A DNA stretch of 64,000 nucleotides. Origin: Apoda limacodes (taxonomy: Eukaryota; Arthropoda; Insecta; Lepidoptera; Limacodidae). Positions 1 through 10,260 of this stretch are shown here, one piece after another. Location: assembly GCA_946406115.1 (NCBI GenBank), contig OX291551.1, forward strand, positions 30,487,381-30,551,380, written 5' to 3'. Positions within the stretch are counted from its first letter, which is position 1, and every line of letters begins with the position of its first letter. The notes below the pieces were generated by a model. That model had not been told where the DNA came from. It was given only the letters and a program-made list of their open reading frames with translations, and made no database searches. The position numbers and the translations under genes were made by a program.

Positions 1-1740
1 TACCTGGCTTATGGATGCCTTTAACAATTGCATCTTTCCATTGAGAAGGAAAGATGCAATGTTCGATAGCAGCGTTAAAGATCGCTACTAGGAGGCAGAG
101 AAGGGGAAGAGTGAGGCGCTTCAGGATATCGTTAGAGATACCGTCCGCACCGGGGGCTTTACGGGGGCGTAGGTCTTTGATGACCTGTATGACTTCGTCG
201 CCAGTGACAGGGGGCAGGGGGTCTTGTGGAGGCAGAGAAGTTCTGCACTTCACTTCACCGTCTACCTCGCGTGCGTGGTCGGGATCGAAAGGCTGTGTGC
301 TTAAGGCACATTGGGCTTGGAGGCTAGACGCTAGGCAATCCGCTTTTTCGTCGTCATTGAACGCGGGACCGTTGTTGGGACGAGTTAACGGAGGGAGAGA
401 GTTGGCGGTGTCTGATTTTAAAGCTCTGGCTAAGTGCCAATAAGCTTGGTGAGAAGGAGAAATGTTCTTCATTAGAGCACCGAAACGTTGGGCGCTAAGT
501 TCAGCTACAGCGGTTCTTACACGGCGGTGTAAGTCGTTGAAGCGAGCTTTATTTTCGATAGTGGGAGCGCGGTCGCGTGCGCGGCGGGCCGCGTTACGCT
601 CAGTCATTAGCGACCTGATGTGCTGAGGCAGAATTAGGTGGTGATAATCACCAACCGGCACCTGTCTTGAGCACTCGCCAACGGTGGCGGTCAGGTGGCT
701 AGTGAGTGAGTCGATAGCTACGTTTAGGTCGGTCGCGGATGAGATTACGTTGGGAACGCGGTCTAGATGTGGCGATTTTCGAGGGTCTGGGATTTTCGAG
801 CAATTGCCCAAATTTATCCCAGTCCGTCACGGTTGTAGTGTCGGGAGGAGAGTCCGAAGGGGAACCTAATCGGAGGACGACAGGGCGGTGGTCCGAGTCA
901 AGTTCGTGAAGCACCTCTATAGAGCGAAAGCTTAGCCGTACATTCTTTAGAAGTGCTATGTCGAGTACGTCAGGGTTATTCCGAGTATTGTGGGGAAAGT
1001 AAGTGGGCGTCATGGGAGCGATGTCAAAGTTTAGTCTGTCAACTAAATCGTCGAGGAGTCTGCCTCTCCGTGAACTTACAGAAGAGTTCCAGCGGCGATG
1101 CTTGCAATTTAGGTCGCCGGCAAGAATGACGGCGTCGCCTAAATTTAAGAGCGACTGAAGGTCGCTCTCGAGCAAGTCTTTTAGGGGAGAGAGATAAACC
1201 GATGCAATGATGATCGGCTGATGGCCGGTCATCGCTAAACGGCAGACGGATGCTTCTAAGTTCGTAAGTGGTGGAGGATCGATATGGGAGCAATGCAGGG
1301 AGCGCCTGTAATAGATGAGAGTGCCTCCGAGATTGGAGGCAGTTTTATCATAACGGACGGTGCGATAGTTCGCGATCGAAGGGGTGCGGACAGCGGGCTT
1401 TAGGAACGTTTCCTGGATGAGGAAGACGTCCGGTTTTTGGGACGAGAGGAATTGCGATAATTCCTCTCTTTGGTTACGAAGACCGTTGGCGTTAAAATAG
1501 CCGAAGGAGACGGACCGGGGTTTTTCGCGCGCGGTTGTGCTTTGGTTTTTAAGGTTTTGGGGCCACCCTGCGGAGGGCAGCAAAGAAGTCGCGATGCTTA
1601 GCCATGAAGCTGAGCATTTGGTTGAGATCGGTGATTTGTACGTATTCGGCGTACACGACCTCGAAATAGGCTGGGTCACAGGCCCAAGAAATCTCGGCGA
1701 GAATGCCGAAATGTTGCTGCTCGGCCGTCTGAGCGGCGTA
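1..1740 (-). mobile_element. LINE family A (Jockey clade), partial copy 1
   Basis: This is a non-LTR retrotransposon fragment read on the minus strand. It aligns base for base, with scattered substitutions and a few indels, to 60613-62348 of the longer copy at the right end of the window. It holds the end of ORF1, the apurinic-type endonuclease (GYFNANGLR, FLIQETFLKP, LAGDLNCKHRRWN, SDHRPVVL) and the linker towards the reverse transcriptase. The frame open from 1679 to 699 shifts after the endonuclease, so the copy is dead. Its 3' part lies beyond position 1. Its 5' end is truncated at 1740, inside ORF1, where it abuts another LINE in the opposite orientation. The ORF1 stop seen in copy 2 is a tryptophan codon here, so ORF1 and ORF2 are fused in one frame. 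Confidence 0.93.
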
Positions 1741-2120
1741 CCTCACTTATTGAAATACCAGCACATAAGACTTACTTTTACGGGGACTCTTTTGTTGTTT
1801 GTGGAGCAAAATTTTGGAAATGCTTCCCGGTTTGATACGTGACAGCACATCACTTAATATTTTCAAAAAAAGATTAAGAAAGCATTATTTATCTCTATGA
1901 ATTGGATATATATGTACATAATGTATTTTGTGTATTTATATTTATGTTATATTATTTCATAATATATGTATGTTAATAAATAATAATATTTATATATAAA
2001 GTTTTTTTATGTATTAACATTATTTATTGATTTTAATTTAAATTAGTTTATGAATAAAGTTGTAGGTATTACACTGTTTGCCTCCTACTTTCCTATGTGT
2101 ATTATCTCTTACACACGGAA
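1741..2120 (+). mobile_element. LINE family B 3' end
   Basis: This is the last part of a LINE ORF2 plus its 3' UTR, 5'-truncated. The frame ends with SLNIFKKRLRKHYLSL and a stop near 1898, a typical C-terminus of Jockey/CR1-type reverse transcriptases. One base is out of frame just before LPGLIRDSTS. The 3' UTR to about 2116 is AT-rich and ends near a word reading TTATCTCTTACACAC. The whole stretch is the reverse complement of 54815-55215, which carries the same family further upstream into the reverse transcriptase. The family is therefore supported by two copies in one window. Confidence 0.82.
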
Positions 2121-2394
2121 AAAAAACTTGAAAATTTCTTTACACTAAGAGATTATAATTTCTTGGGATATTTGTTACCGGGAAAACAAAATTCATTTGA
2201 CCTAAATTTGCAATTTTCAGTATAAAAACATGATTTCTTGAATGAGAATTAAATATTCTTTTTTGCCTTACAATATTTTGAAATTAATCGAAAAGACCAA
2301 GCGATTTCAATAAATTGAAGCAAAAATGTTGTCTCAATTTTTTTTTCAAACACTTCTTACATACCTACCAAATATTTAACTATTAGCAGATGGA

Positions 2395-2555
2395 ACTCAT
2401 AACTACTATACGAGTTGGTAGTTCGAGCAATAAAACATTGTGAACCGGAGGGAGGGCGGGAGGGTTTAAAAAATAATATTTCTTAACTTTGACGAATCAA
2501 AAGTAATTTTAAAATCCTTATTTGAATAAAACATTTTGACTTTGACTTTGAGCAA
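2395..2555 (+). mobile_element. LINE family C 3' end with TTTGAC tail
   Basis: This short fragment is the reverse complement of 13347-13480, the 3' end of the LINE described there. It shares the GGTTCACAATGTT and CCTTATTTGAATAAA words. It ends in a short run of the hexamer TTTGAC, the kind of simple-repeat 3' tail some LINEs carry instead of poly(A). It is 5'-truncated and noncoding. Confidence 0.7.
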
Positions 2556-4900
2556 TCTGTTACACTGTTTGAACTGAGTCCTGTCTGTTTATAGTTAAAT
2601 ATTTAGTATGTTTTAATTTCTGTTTTTTTTTAATTTTTTTAATAAATATTATTGGTTATTACACTTTTTTTTATTTATTTTTGTTCACAACTTTTTAGTT
2701 TTTTTTTTAACACGCGCTTGACTATTTTAATGCCCTTTATTGTGATACCTAATTCAATGATCTTGAAAAAATATTTTTTTGTAGCCTCAACAGTAAAGCG
2801 CATGAAATCCGCCATTTTGATTTTATTGTGCCCAGTGTCACTCCCACAATTGAGACAAATCTAACGAAACCTCTCAAGTTAAAGTCCATCAAGCCGTTTA
2901 GGAGCGTGCCAAAGAAATATACATACATTCACTTGAAAAACATTACCCCTTCTTCTGGCGCATTCGATTAAAAACAGCCAAGCGACGGGATGCGTGCGCG
3001 CGACCTCTTACTTAGGTACTTACTCAGACTAAAGCTGCGCACTGGCCATGTACCTAGGTACTGGCGGACGGCGGCGACTTTGAATAGATTTCACGCGGAT
3101 GGTCACTAAAGTGACCTTTTGTTGACGATTTATGCGTTTAATGTCAATAATCCAACCAAAGGAAATGAGCCAAGATATATTTAATTGAATTCGTTGTCTG
3201 GTTCTTCAACAGTAGAGGTAGTACATATTGTCCAGAAATATTTATTAATAGGTATTTCTTTTCAAACTGCAATTCTGCCTACATAACCTTGTCGCTATGT
3301 AAAGGTAAAAGGCCTCTGTAATAAATACACATAAGTCAATTATTCAATGAATAATAATAATCTTGAACATAATTAATAAAGACAAATGACAAATGACTCA
3401 GTGAAAGTAGACAAAGATGTCGGAACACTTTTAGAAGATTAAAAAGATATAAGGTAGTCAATAAATAGCTTATCTACAAACAAGCATGATAATAAAGCGG
3501 TGAGGTTTCACGTAGCCAGGTACGTGGTGGCGGTGGTAGGTGGTACGTGGTAGAAGGTAGACAGCGTCTCGTGCACTGTGCAACACAAAACCTCAGCGGT
3601 GGTGTTTCCTCGGTTTGTGTCGCAAGTGCGCGGGTTTTAGCTCTGTCCGTCTCCGTGACGCGCCGTGACGAGGCCACTCAACACGCGTCACCAAAAATAA
3701 TGTAATCATTATAGTATTAGGTATATAATCTGTGTCACTACGGTTTACTTGACACCTAAGCACCTAAGCAATTTTACTTTTAGATTTCTCACATGGAATT
3801 TACATATTATGTTGTTGTTTGCTGAAGTGATTAGGAGATAAGAGAAATAATCCGGTGTATTCAGGTGCAAAGTTGCTGAGTAGGTAGGTAATTCTTCTAA
3901 ACCTGTCTGTGGGACCAGCGCAGCACAGCGTGCATAACTAGCTGAATAATGAAACAGCTACTTATTGTAAAATATGATAGAAGTACAAAAAGGGTTTTAT
4001 TGAAACCGGCGACAAATAAAATGTACGAGCAGGTAATCTAGATGCTTAAAATAATCGAAAATGATTTCGAAATTAAAAGATTGGATAATGTGAAAAACTA
4101 TTTAAAAAATTTACTAGACTAAATGAAAATTGACTAAAAAGTAAAAAATAAGCCCTTAAAGCAGACTCATATGGCAAAGCGTTTAGCGAACTAGGTATAT
4201 GTTTTATTCGTCTTGAAGACGAAGTCGATTGCCACTGCCCAATAAGCAGACATACATACCAACTGTGAACTGACTCGACACTAGAAACAAGTCTCACGCA
4301 ATCTAGACGGATTGTGCCCTGGGCTAATAGATTAACTACCTAGGACATTCCAGAACACCTCAACACCAACGAGAATATCAATGGGCGAGGGATCTGATAG
4401 GACAGGATCATCTACTTTGATGGTATTAGAATTTCACTAAAATCAATCAAAGTAAACGGTAACATTAATTGCAGGCAGTAAAAGATAGTCAATATTCGTC
4501 AGATATTTTCCATCTCCAAAACCCCATCACTCTCCAATTAAATAACTCCATACTGCAGTCTCTGGAGAAAACCTCGTCAGTCGGCTATGAGTGAGAACCA
4601 CGGGCGTAGCTAGGTTTTAGTATCGGGGGTTCAAGAAAAAAAAAACGACTAAAGTACATAAAATACCCCTTATATCAGGAAAATATTAAGATTTGAAAAA
4701 TACACATAGAAAAAATCTCCTCGAATTGGGGGTCCTTTTTCGAGCAGTGGGAGAGGACCTATAAACTATAAGCTACATAAAAAAATAACGTTCTATTTTA
4801 CCAGTCCACGCAGAAAGTTTTGCAAAAAAAAGCATTTATGTATAAGGCACTGGCCATTTGTAATTATACTGAAAAATTTGTTTTTTTAAAAGGAAAGTTA
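2556..4900. other. Intergenic, no gene recognised
   Basis: This AT-rich stretch shows no recognisable protein, RNA gene or complete element. A GC-richer patch at about 3500-3670 contains short GGTACGTGGTGG-like repeats and can be read as an open frame on the minus strand, but that frame looks like nothing I know. Confidence 0.4.
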
Positions 4901-4927
4901 CCATAATTCGAATATCCCTCCATTTTT

Positions 4928-5580
4928 TTGGGAGCCAAATTAAGAAAAGATCATTTTTGTGCGATCATTTTCTACGATTTTAAATGTGACCTAAAACCTG
5001 ATGAGTCATTTGATCGACTTCAAATGACTTTTATGGATGAAGGACCTTCTAAAGCAACTATCTACCTTTGGCATAGCGAGTTCAAGCGCGGTCGCCTTAC
5101 TTTGGGCGATGAACAAAGGAGTGGTCATCCTACGGCGGCTGTCACGGAAGAAAGTGTGCTGGCAGTAAAAAAATCGGTATCTGGCTTCAATTTCATTACG
5201 AGACCAAAGCAGCATCAACGCCGATTGGTATACCACAAAATGCCTGCCAGAAGTTTTATCTGCAATGAGCAACAAGCGACCGAACATCAGGGTCCGCGGG
5301 ATACTGCTTCACCATGACAACGCGCCCGCGCACTTAGCGCTCAAAACGACGGACTTCCTGGACACCACACCGGTCAGAGTCTTGGGTCGGGTCTTTATTT
5401 CCTAAAATAATAAATAAGCTGAAAGGGATACAGTTGTCATCGCCGGAAGACGCGCCAGCAGCGTTCGAGAAGGCCGTGGAAGAGGTGTCTACGGCGGATT
5501 GAAAAAAATGTTTCGAAAATTGGTTCAGACGCATGAACTTTTGTATACAGGTTGGTGGTGGTTGGTTGGTGCTGGTGAGG
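4928..5580 (+). pseudogene. Internally deleted mariner transposase
   Basis: The mariner transposase normally cuts and pastes its element at TA sites. The N-terminal helix-turn-helix region is clear (CAIIFYDFKCDLKPDES, then KATIYLWHSEFKRGR and DEQRSGHPTAAVTEE). After a deletion and frame change the protein resumes at INADWYTTKCLPEVLSAMS and continues through LLHHDNAPAH, which holds the second catalytic aspartate. The block with the first aspartate is missing. So is the short block with the third aspartate (usual PYSPDLAPCD), after which the frame goes straight to the C-terminal FPKI region. An in-frame stop lies in the tail. The copy cannot make an active enzyme. It begins at a non-ATG codon in the frame I used, so the true start is unclear, and I saw no convincing terminal inverted repeats. 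It sits next to a hAT-like fragment on the other strand. Confidence 0.88.
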
Positions 5581-5644
5581 CTATGAATTTAATCACACAC
5601 ACCTAAGCATTTCAAAGCTGAATTTGGAGTAGGGGCGGTGGGAG

Positions 5645-6245
5645 TCATAGCTGCTTTCCACACTTAAAGTGCTGCTTTGACGACAGATGTACTTTTTTCG
5701 GGCAGCACTGCCGAATACATATAAAATGCCTCTTCGATTTCACTTTAGATTGTAAACCTCTCAATCAATTGTTGAATTGTATGGTCGAGAAACGGTATGA
5801 ATAAATTTCTTTTGTAATACGTATATGTATCCGACGCAGGAATGTTAGAGCGATTCAACTGCCTTCCGACGATACGTGGCATAAGCAGTATACCACAATT
5901 TTCTTCGAGCAACACCTTTGCTTCTTCATAGAGATGAAGGTGCTCTTCATAGAGATGAAGGTGCTCTTCATAGAGATGAAGGTACTCTTCATAGAGATGA
6001 AGGTGCTCTTCATAGAGATGAAGGTACTCTTCATAGAGATGAAGGTACTCTTCATGGAGATGAAGGTACTCTTCATAGAGATGAAGGTACTCTTCGTCAA
6101 CTTTATCTCTCAAAAGTTGCAAAGCATTAATAACATCATCCACGAGACTGAATGCCATAATGAGGTCTGTGTTAATTGCCTGCAGTTGCTTTGATAGCGA
6201 CATTGTGTAGCTCATGACTTTAACAAAATTCGAAGATCGCACCGT
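5645..6245 (-). pseudogene. hAT-like (p52rIPK/DUF4371-type) transposase fragment
   Basis: The minus-strand frame reads through a region typical of the hAT-derived proteins annotated as 52-kDa repressor of the inhibitor of protein kinase or ZMYM1-like. Its hallmarks are PRIVGRQLNRSNIP followed by YYKRNLFIPFLDHTIQQLIERF. The family domain continues below 5745 to about 5645 with two stops. Only the middle-to-C-terminal part survives. The family usually has one short helix where this copy has eight heptads (see 5923-6094), so the protein is expanded by about 50 residues. Whether any of it is translated cannot be told from the sequence. Confidence 0.75.
5923..6094 (-). repeat. 21-bp coding minisatellite (heptad EEYLHLY x8)
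   Basis: Eight tandem 21-bp units encode EEYLHLY with Y/H variants. The unit is a multiple of three and keeps the transposase frame open. Reading the other frames gives equally open but unrelated peptides, as expected for a repeat. The seven-residue period, with acidic and leucine positions, would favour a helical or coiled-coil insert. Confidence 0.9.
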
Positions 6246-7120
6246 GTTAAGTATTTGGACGGCTCGTTACGATGAGCAGCACCTTGTTGCAGCATACGCT
6301 GAGTCGATGTCCTGTTTGCCATCACAGCACCCATAACATACAAAACATAACATATAAAAAAAAAATGTCTGTAGTTAGATCCGTATATTTTTGTTTTGTT
6401 TTTTATTTTCTTTTTTAAGTGTTTTTTGTTTTCTTATTTTTATCTCCATTATTTTGGTGTGTACCTACCTTTATGAAAACGATTATGTAACAGTAGCTAT
6501 AGGTGAAATGATGCTAAATAAATCTCTGTCTATGTCTATGTTTTTATTGTGGCTAGATTAGAGTTCTTCGAGAGCATGCACAATTGCTGGATAAATTTCC
6601 TCGTATCTTATAACGGCTTCGTGTCAATGCCGCAGCGCGTGGGGTTGTGGGTTACGAAAGTGCACGAATATATATACGAAGATATATGAAACGCGATCCG
6701 TTAATCGAAGGGGCGGAGGAATCCAAACCACCGTATATTGTAATGTAGGTAATGTTTAGTAATCAATGAGATATGCATGCCTATTGCTACTTAAATGAGA
6801 CAGTTAACGTCTTGTTTAATATTAATATGAAAAATGACTATACAAACGAAATCATCTTAATAACGAAATTCCGTTTATTATAAACGGAACTACCAGCGGC
6901 ACTACTGGTACCGTTTACAATTGGTCTGGTAGTGCCGTTTACAATAAACGATAAATTCAACTAAGATCTTTGTCAATATTAGGTACCATAAAATGTCTAT
7001 ACTAACTAATTCACCCTAGTAAATTTAACTAAAACCTTGGTCAATATCAACATGACACATGACTATACTAACCAATTCACCCCAGTAAGTACATTCAACT
7101 AAGATTTTTTCAATTTAAAC
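6246..7120. repeat. AT-rich region with dyad and ~67-bp tandem repeat
   Basis: No gene is seen. At 6876-6953 there are nested inverted repeats, including a perfect palindrome around CCGTTTATTATAAACGG and a repeated GTAGTGCCG / CGGCACTAC pair. From about 6951 to 7120 a unit of about 67 bases is repeated roughly two and a half times (AATTCAACTAAGAT..., CTATACTAAC-AATTCACCC). Confidence 0.55.
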
Positions 7121-7397
7121 CTCAGTATACTTATTATGATCAAATTTGCTTACTGGGATCAACTATAAAACTTGTTTAATAATAATTGGTAAAATGATCA
7201 CCGTAACTAAGTTGCTCTTGTTTAAATGCACTAAGAAACGCTTTGTCCCATTAACTAATATAAATAAACTTTGTCCCCTCTCCATCTTCGTCACTGCACA
7301 CTCACACAACGTTGATAAATAAAACAAAGGTTTGGTTCAACAATTTAATAAATATATAAATATATTTGTCTACTTATTCTAAAGTTAAGGCTATAGG
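7121..7397 (-). other. Probable 3' UTR and flank of the riboflavin transporter
   Basis: This is the downstream side of the transporter stop codon at 7398-7400. An ATTAAA-type polyadenylation hexamer is readable on the minus strand about 50 bases after the stop (near 7345). That is the only 3'-end signal I can point to, and the UTR end is not determined. Confidence 0.4.
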
Positions 7398-7607
7398 TTA
7401 TAAGTGCATTGGTTTGCACGCGTCGCGCTGCACGAACACGCGCAGCACATTGACGAGCACGTAGAGCAGTAAGGAGCCGAGCGCGGAGCCGAGCTGCGTG
7501 GCCGCGCCGCACGCGCGCATGCCCTTAGCCCCCCCGCGCCGCGCCCACCCGTACACCCACATGCGCGCGTACGACAACACCCCCGTCACACACACCCACG
7601 ACACCAC
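7398..7607 (-). CDS. Riboflavin transporter (SLC52A family), last coding exon
   Basis: This exon encodes the last 69 residues of the transporter begun at 28639. It opens after a CAG acceptor (TTGTGTTGCAG) and starts in phase 0 with VVSWVCVTGVLSYAR. It then runs through GAATQLGSALGSLL and LVNVLRVF to a TAA stop. In vertebrate SLC52A2/3 the corresponding end has the same order: a VASW transmembrane helix, the GAAVQLGSL helix and LVNVLRLF. The segment therefore supplies the last two membrane helices and the short cytosolic tail. GC content is far above the surrounding DNA, as in exon 1. An ORF can be started slightly upstream at 7616, but those bases belong to the intron end. A 20-kb intron on the minus strand separates it from exon 1. 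Confidence 0.9.
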   Translation of the reverse strand: MVSWVCVTGVLSYARMWVYGWARRGGAKGMRACGAATQLGSALGSLLLYVLVNVLRVFVQRDACKPMHL

Positions 7608-7696
7608 CTGCAACACAACGACACACCATAACTCAACACCACCGACAGCACAACGCTACATACACATAGTAACTATTAAAAAGTTTATATGAAAAC

Positions 7697-7895
7697 TTAA
7701 GAGAGGTTAAGAACGAGGTGCATCTTTGAAATCTAAATTCCCGGATTGAAAACGCTTAAACCAACTATGTGCAACTATTACTGACACTGCATTAGGTCCA
7801 TAAAGGACACAATTTTTTTTCGGGGCTTGCGTTGCATTTTCTGATTTTGTAATAAAATTTTAAAATGTATCGAATTTTTTCATTAGATTCACTAA
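7697..7895 (-). pseudogene. Mariner transposase N-terminal fragment
   Basis: The minus strand encodes the start of a mariner transposase of a different subfamily from the one at 4.9 kb: EKIRYILKFYY, then YGPNAVSVIVAHSWFKRF and SGNLDFKDAPRS, the first helix-turn-helix region. A stop follows at once and nothing of the catalytic domain is present. It lies at the 3' end of the transporter intron, about 90 bases inside the acceptor. Confidence 0.8.
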
Positions 7896-8249
7896 TTTTG
7901 ACAGAAAGTAAAACAAAAGAAAAAATAGCGAGAAACAACATTTACTAGGTAATTTGTTTCTTTTTTTGAAATGTAACCTTTTAAAGCAAAATAGTAGTTT
8001 TTTTTACAAGTTTATACATAGTATATGCGAAAAGACTTTTTTCCCGACCTATTATAACAAACCTATTAATCATATTATTTCCATAATAAAAGTTCGCACG
8101 CCCTGCCCTGCCTAACGTGACGGGGAAGCTCGAAGAAGTTATCGATCGGATCTTTTTGCACGACACGATCTTTTTGTGTTTTTTCGCTTAAATACATAGT
8201 TTTGGAGTAAAATGCGAAAAACGAAAACAACATACATACGTGGTGGTAC

Positions 8250-8862
8250 TCCAACCGAAGGCCGCGATTGAGAGGTGGTGAGGTGTAGTACCGAAGGTCG
8301 CGAGTGAGAGGTGGTGAGGTTGGAGTAACGAAGGTCGCGAGTGAGAGGTGGTGAGGTGTAGTACCGAAGGTCGCGAGTGAGAGGTGGTGAGGTTGGAGTA
8401 ACGAAGGTCGCGAGTGAGAGGTGGTGAGGTGAAGTACCGAAGGTCGCGATTGAGAGGTGGTGAGGTGTAGTACCGAAGGTTGCGAGTGAGAGGTGGTGAG
8501 GTTGGAGTAACGAAGGTCGCGAGTGAGAGGTGGTGAGGTGTAGTACCGAAGGTCGCGAGTGAGAGGTGGTGAGGTTGGAGTAACGAAGGTCGCGAGTGAG
8601 AGGTGGTGAGGTGAAGTACCGAAGGTCGCGATTGAGAGGTGGTGAGGTGTAGTACCGAAGGTCGCGAGTGAGAGGTGGTGAGGTTGGAGTAACGAAGGTC
8701 GCGAGTGAGAGGTGGTGAGGTGAAGTACCGAAGGTCGCGATTGAGAGGTGGTGAGGTGTAGTACCGAAGGTTGCGAGTGAGAGGTGGTGAGGTTGGAGTA
8801 CCGAAGGTCGCGAGTGAGAGGTGGTGAGGTTGGAGTACCGAAGGTCGCGAGTGAGAGGTGGT
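8250..8862. repeat. 36/37-bp minisatellite with higher-order pattern
   Basis: About 16 to 17 tandem units share CGCGAGTGAGAGGTGGTGAG and differ in the spacer: type A GTTGGAGTAACG (37 bp), B GTGTAGTACCG (36 bp), C GTGAAGTACCG (36 bp). Their order is B A B A C, B A B A C, B A C, B A A. The variant CGATTGAG occurs after every C, and also at the left edge, so larger blocks were duplicated. Both strands are open for long distances only because of the repeat. Confidence 0.95.
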
Positions 8863-10187
8863 GCTATGAAGCCTACCTATACCTATACAAACTTTGTTAC
8901 AAGACGCGTCCACGCCAGCTCTACAACATCAACAAAACGCCCTGTCTAATCGTCCGTGATGTAAGAAGATAGGAGCGAGAAGAGAGAGACAGGCCGAGCG
9001 ACAAGCGACAAGCGACAAGCGCCGCACTAGTCGAATGCACACTTTTGTATAACGGATAAAACATAATTGTCAATATCCCGTTCCCATGTTATATGTTTTT
9101 TCTAAGAAATATATTTGTGCAAGTTCTGTTTTAGTATTCCGTAGTGATAAAATGAAATAAACACTTACGTCAGGGGCTTCCACTGATTAAGAACACAACA
9201 CACAATGAGGAAACAAACAGATCGTACGTCAATAATACTAAAGTGAGCAATCGTGGGCCTATCGAGGTCGAGCGAGGTGACGTCACGCCATCACGTCACG
9301 TGCCACGTCATCTGTCTCTCTCACCGTCTACCACCAAAAACCCGACCAACAAGATAGTAAAGAGTAACTAACCCAAATTCGGGAAATTACGATTGGTCAT
9401 TTTGTTTTCAGCATACATGTTATGACAAGGGTATCCCATAATAATTCATACCGTAATTATTCAAAGGTGTGAGCTTCAGAAGCCCCAAGTGAGTCATGAC
9501 ACTTTTGTTTCATCCTAAGGATCCTCTAAATAATACCGAACCGACGAGACATATTAATTAATTAATCTATATAATGTGTGTATAAAGTATTGTATGTTTT
9601 ATCTTTATCCGGAAATCAGAAATTGGAAAAGAAAAGGATTAACATAAGGCACTCATTTTTTTTCTGATGAAAACGATCATGAGTTGGTATTGGCAATGTA
9701 TTATTTATTAGTTATGTTATCAGTAGTGTGTCGATAATTATCAGTTATGGTATTAGTAGTATAATTATTCATACGGATGTGAGATGTATCTGTTTCTCTA
9801 ATGTAGAATGCGGTTCAGTGTCGACAATATTCGACATTCGAGTAAGTAGATGCAGAATTTCGAAAGGTTTGACAATCAGTGTTAGGTTCTTGAGCCTATA
9901 AATGATTTTTTATTAATCATTAGACAAGTTTCACAGCGCGCCCGACGCTACGGCATACGGCATACGGCATACGGCATGGGATACCTACTCGTTGTGTCGT
10001 TGCACTCATTGTTGTTTATTCTCTTTACAATTTTATTCAATTATATTATATATTAGTATATATTTTATTACACTAGTACCTATGTGAGTTTATATACATA
10101 TATATTTTATATATACATATATATATGTGTTGTGTTAACACTATATGTTAACACTGTTTTTTTTTATGTATGTATTTATATAATGTA
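8863..10187. other. Intronic, no gene recognised
   Basis: This mostly AT-rich DNA has short tandem words (GCGACAA x3 near 9000; ACGGCAT x4 at about 9950-9977) and an AT palindromic stretch near 10090-10135. A cluster of ACGT-core sites is listed separately. Confidence 0.4.
9278..9310. promoter_or_regulatory. Cluster of CRE-like and E-box-like sites
   Basis: Within 33 bases there is a full palindromic TGACGTCA (9278-9285), an ACGTCA half site, a palindromic CACGTG (9297-9302) and another CACGTCA (9304-9310). These are binding words of bZIP (CREB/ATF) and bHLH factors. Clustering in an AT-rich intron is suggestive only; there is no evidence of function. Confidence 0.3.
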
Positions 10188-10260
10188 CTAGTTTTTGCCA
10201 ACGGCTCCGCCTGCGCTGGATTGGCGCAGGATTACTATGACCATTCCCGAATTATAGTTA
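10188..10260 (-). mobile_element. Helitron-like 3' end
   Basis: Read on the minus strand, this ends with a short hairpin (GGCGGAGCCG), then GTTGGCAAAAACTAG followed by a T. It matches the end of the element at 36427-36665. The 5' limit could not be found. Confidence 0.4.

Noticed and set aside
8188..8913. A 241-residue open frame (HHLSLATFG repeats) as a gene
   Set aside because: It is produced entirely by the 36/37-bp minisatellite; alternating unit lengths rotate through the frames, and there is no start context or non-repeat domain.
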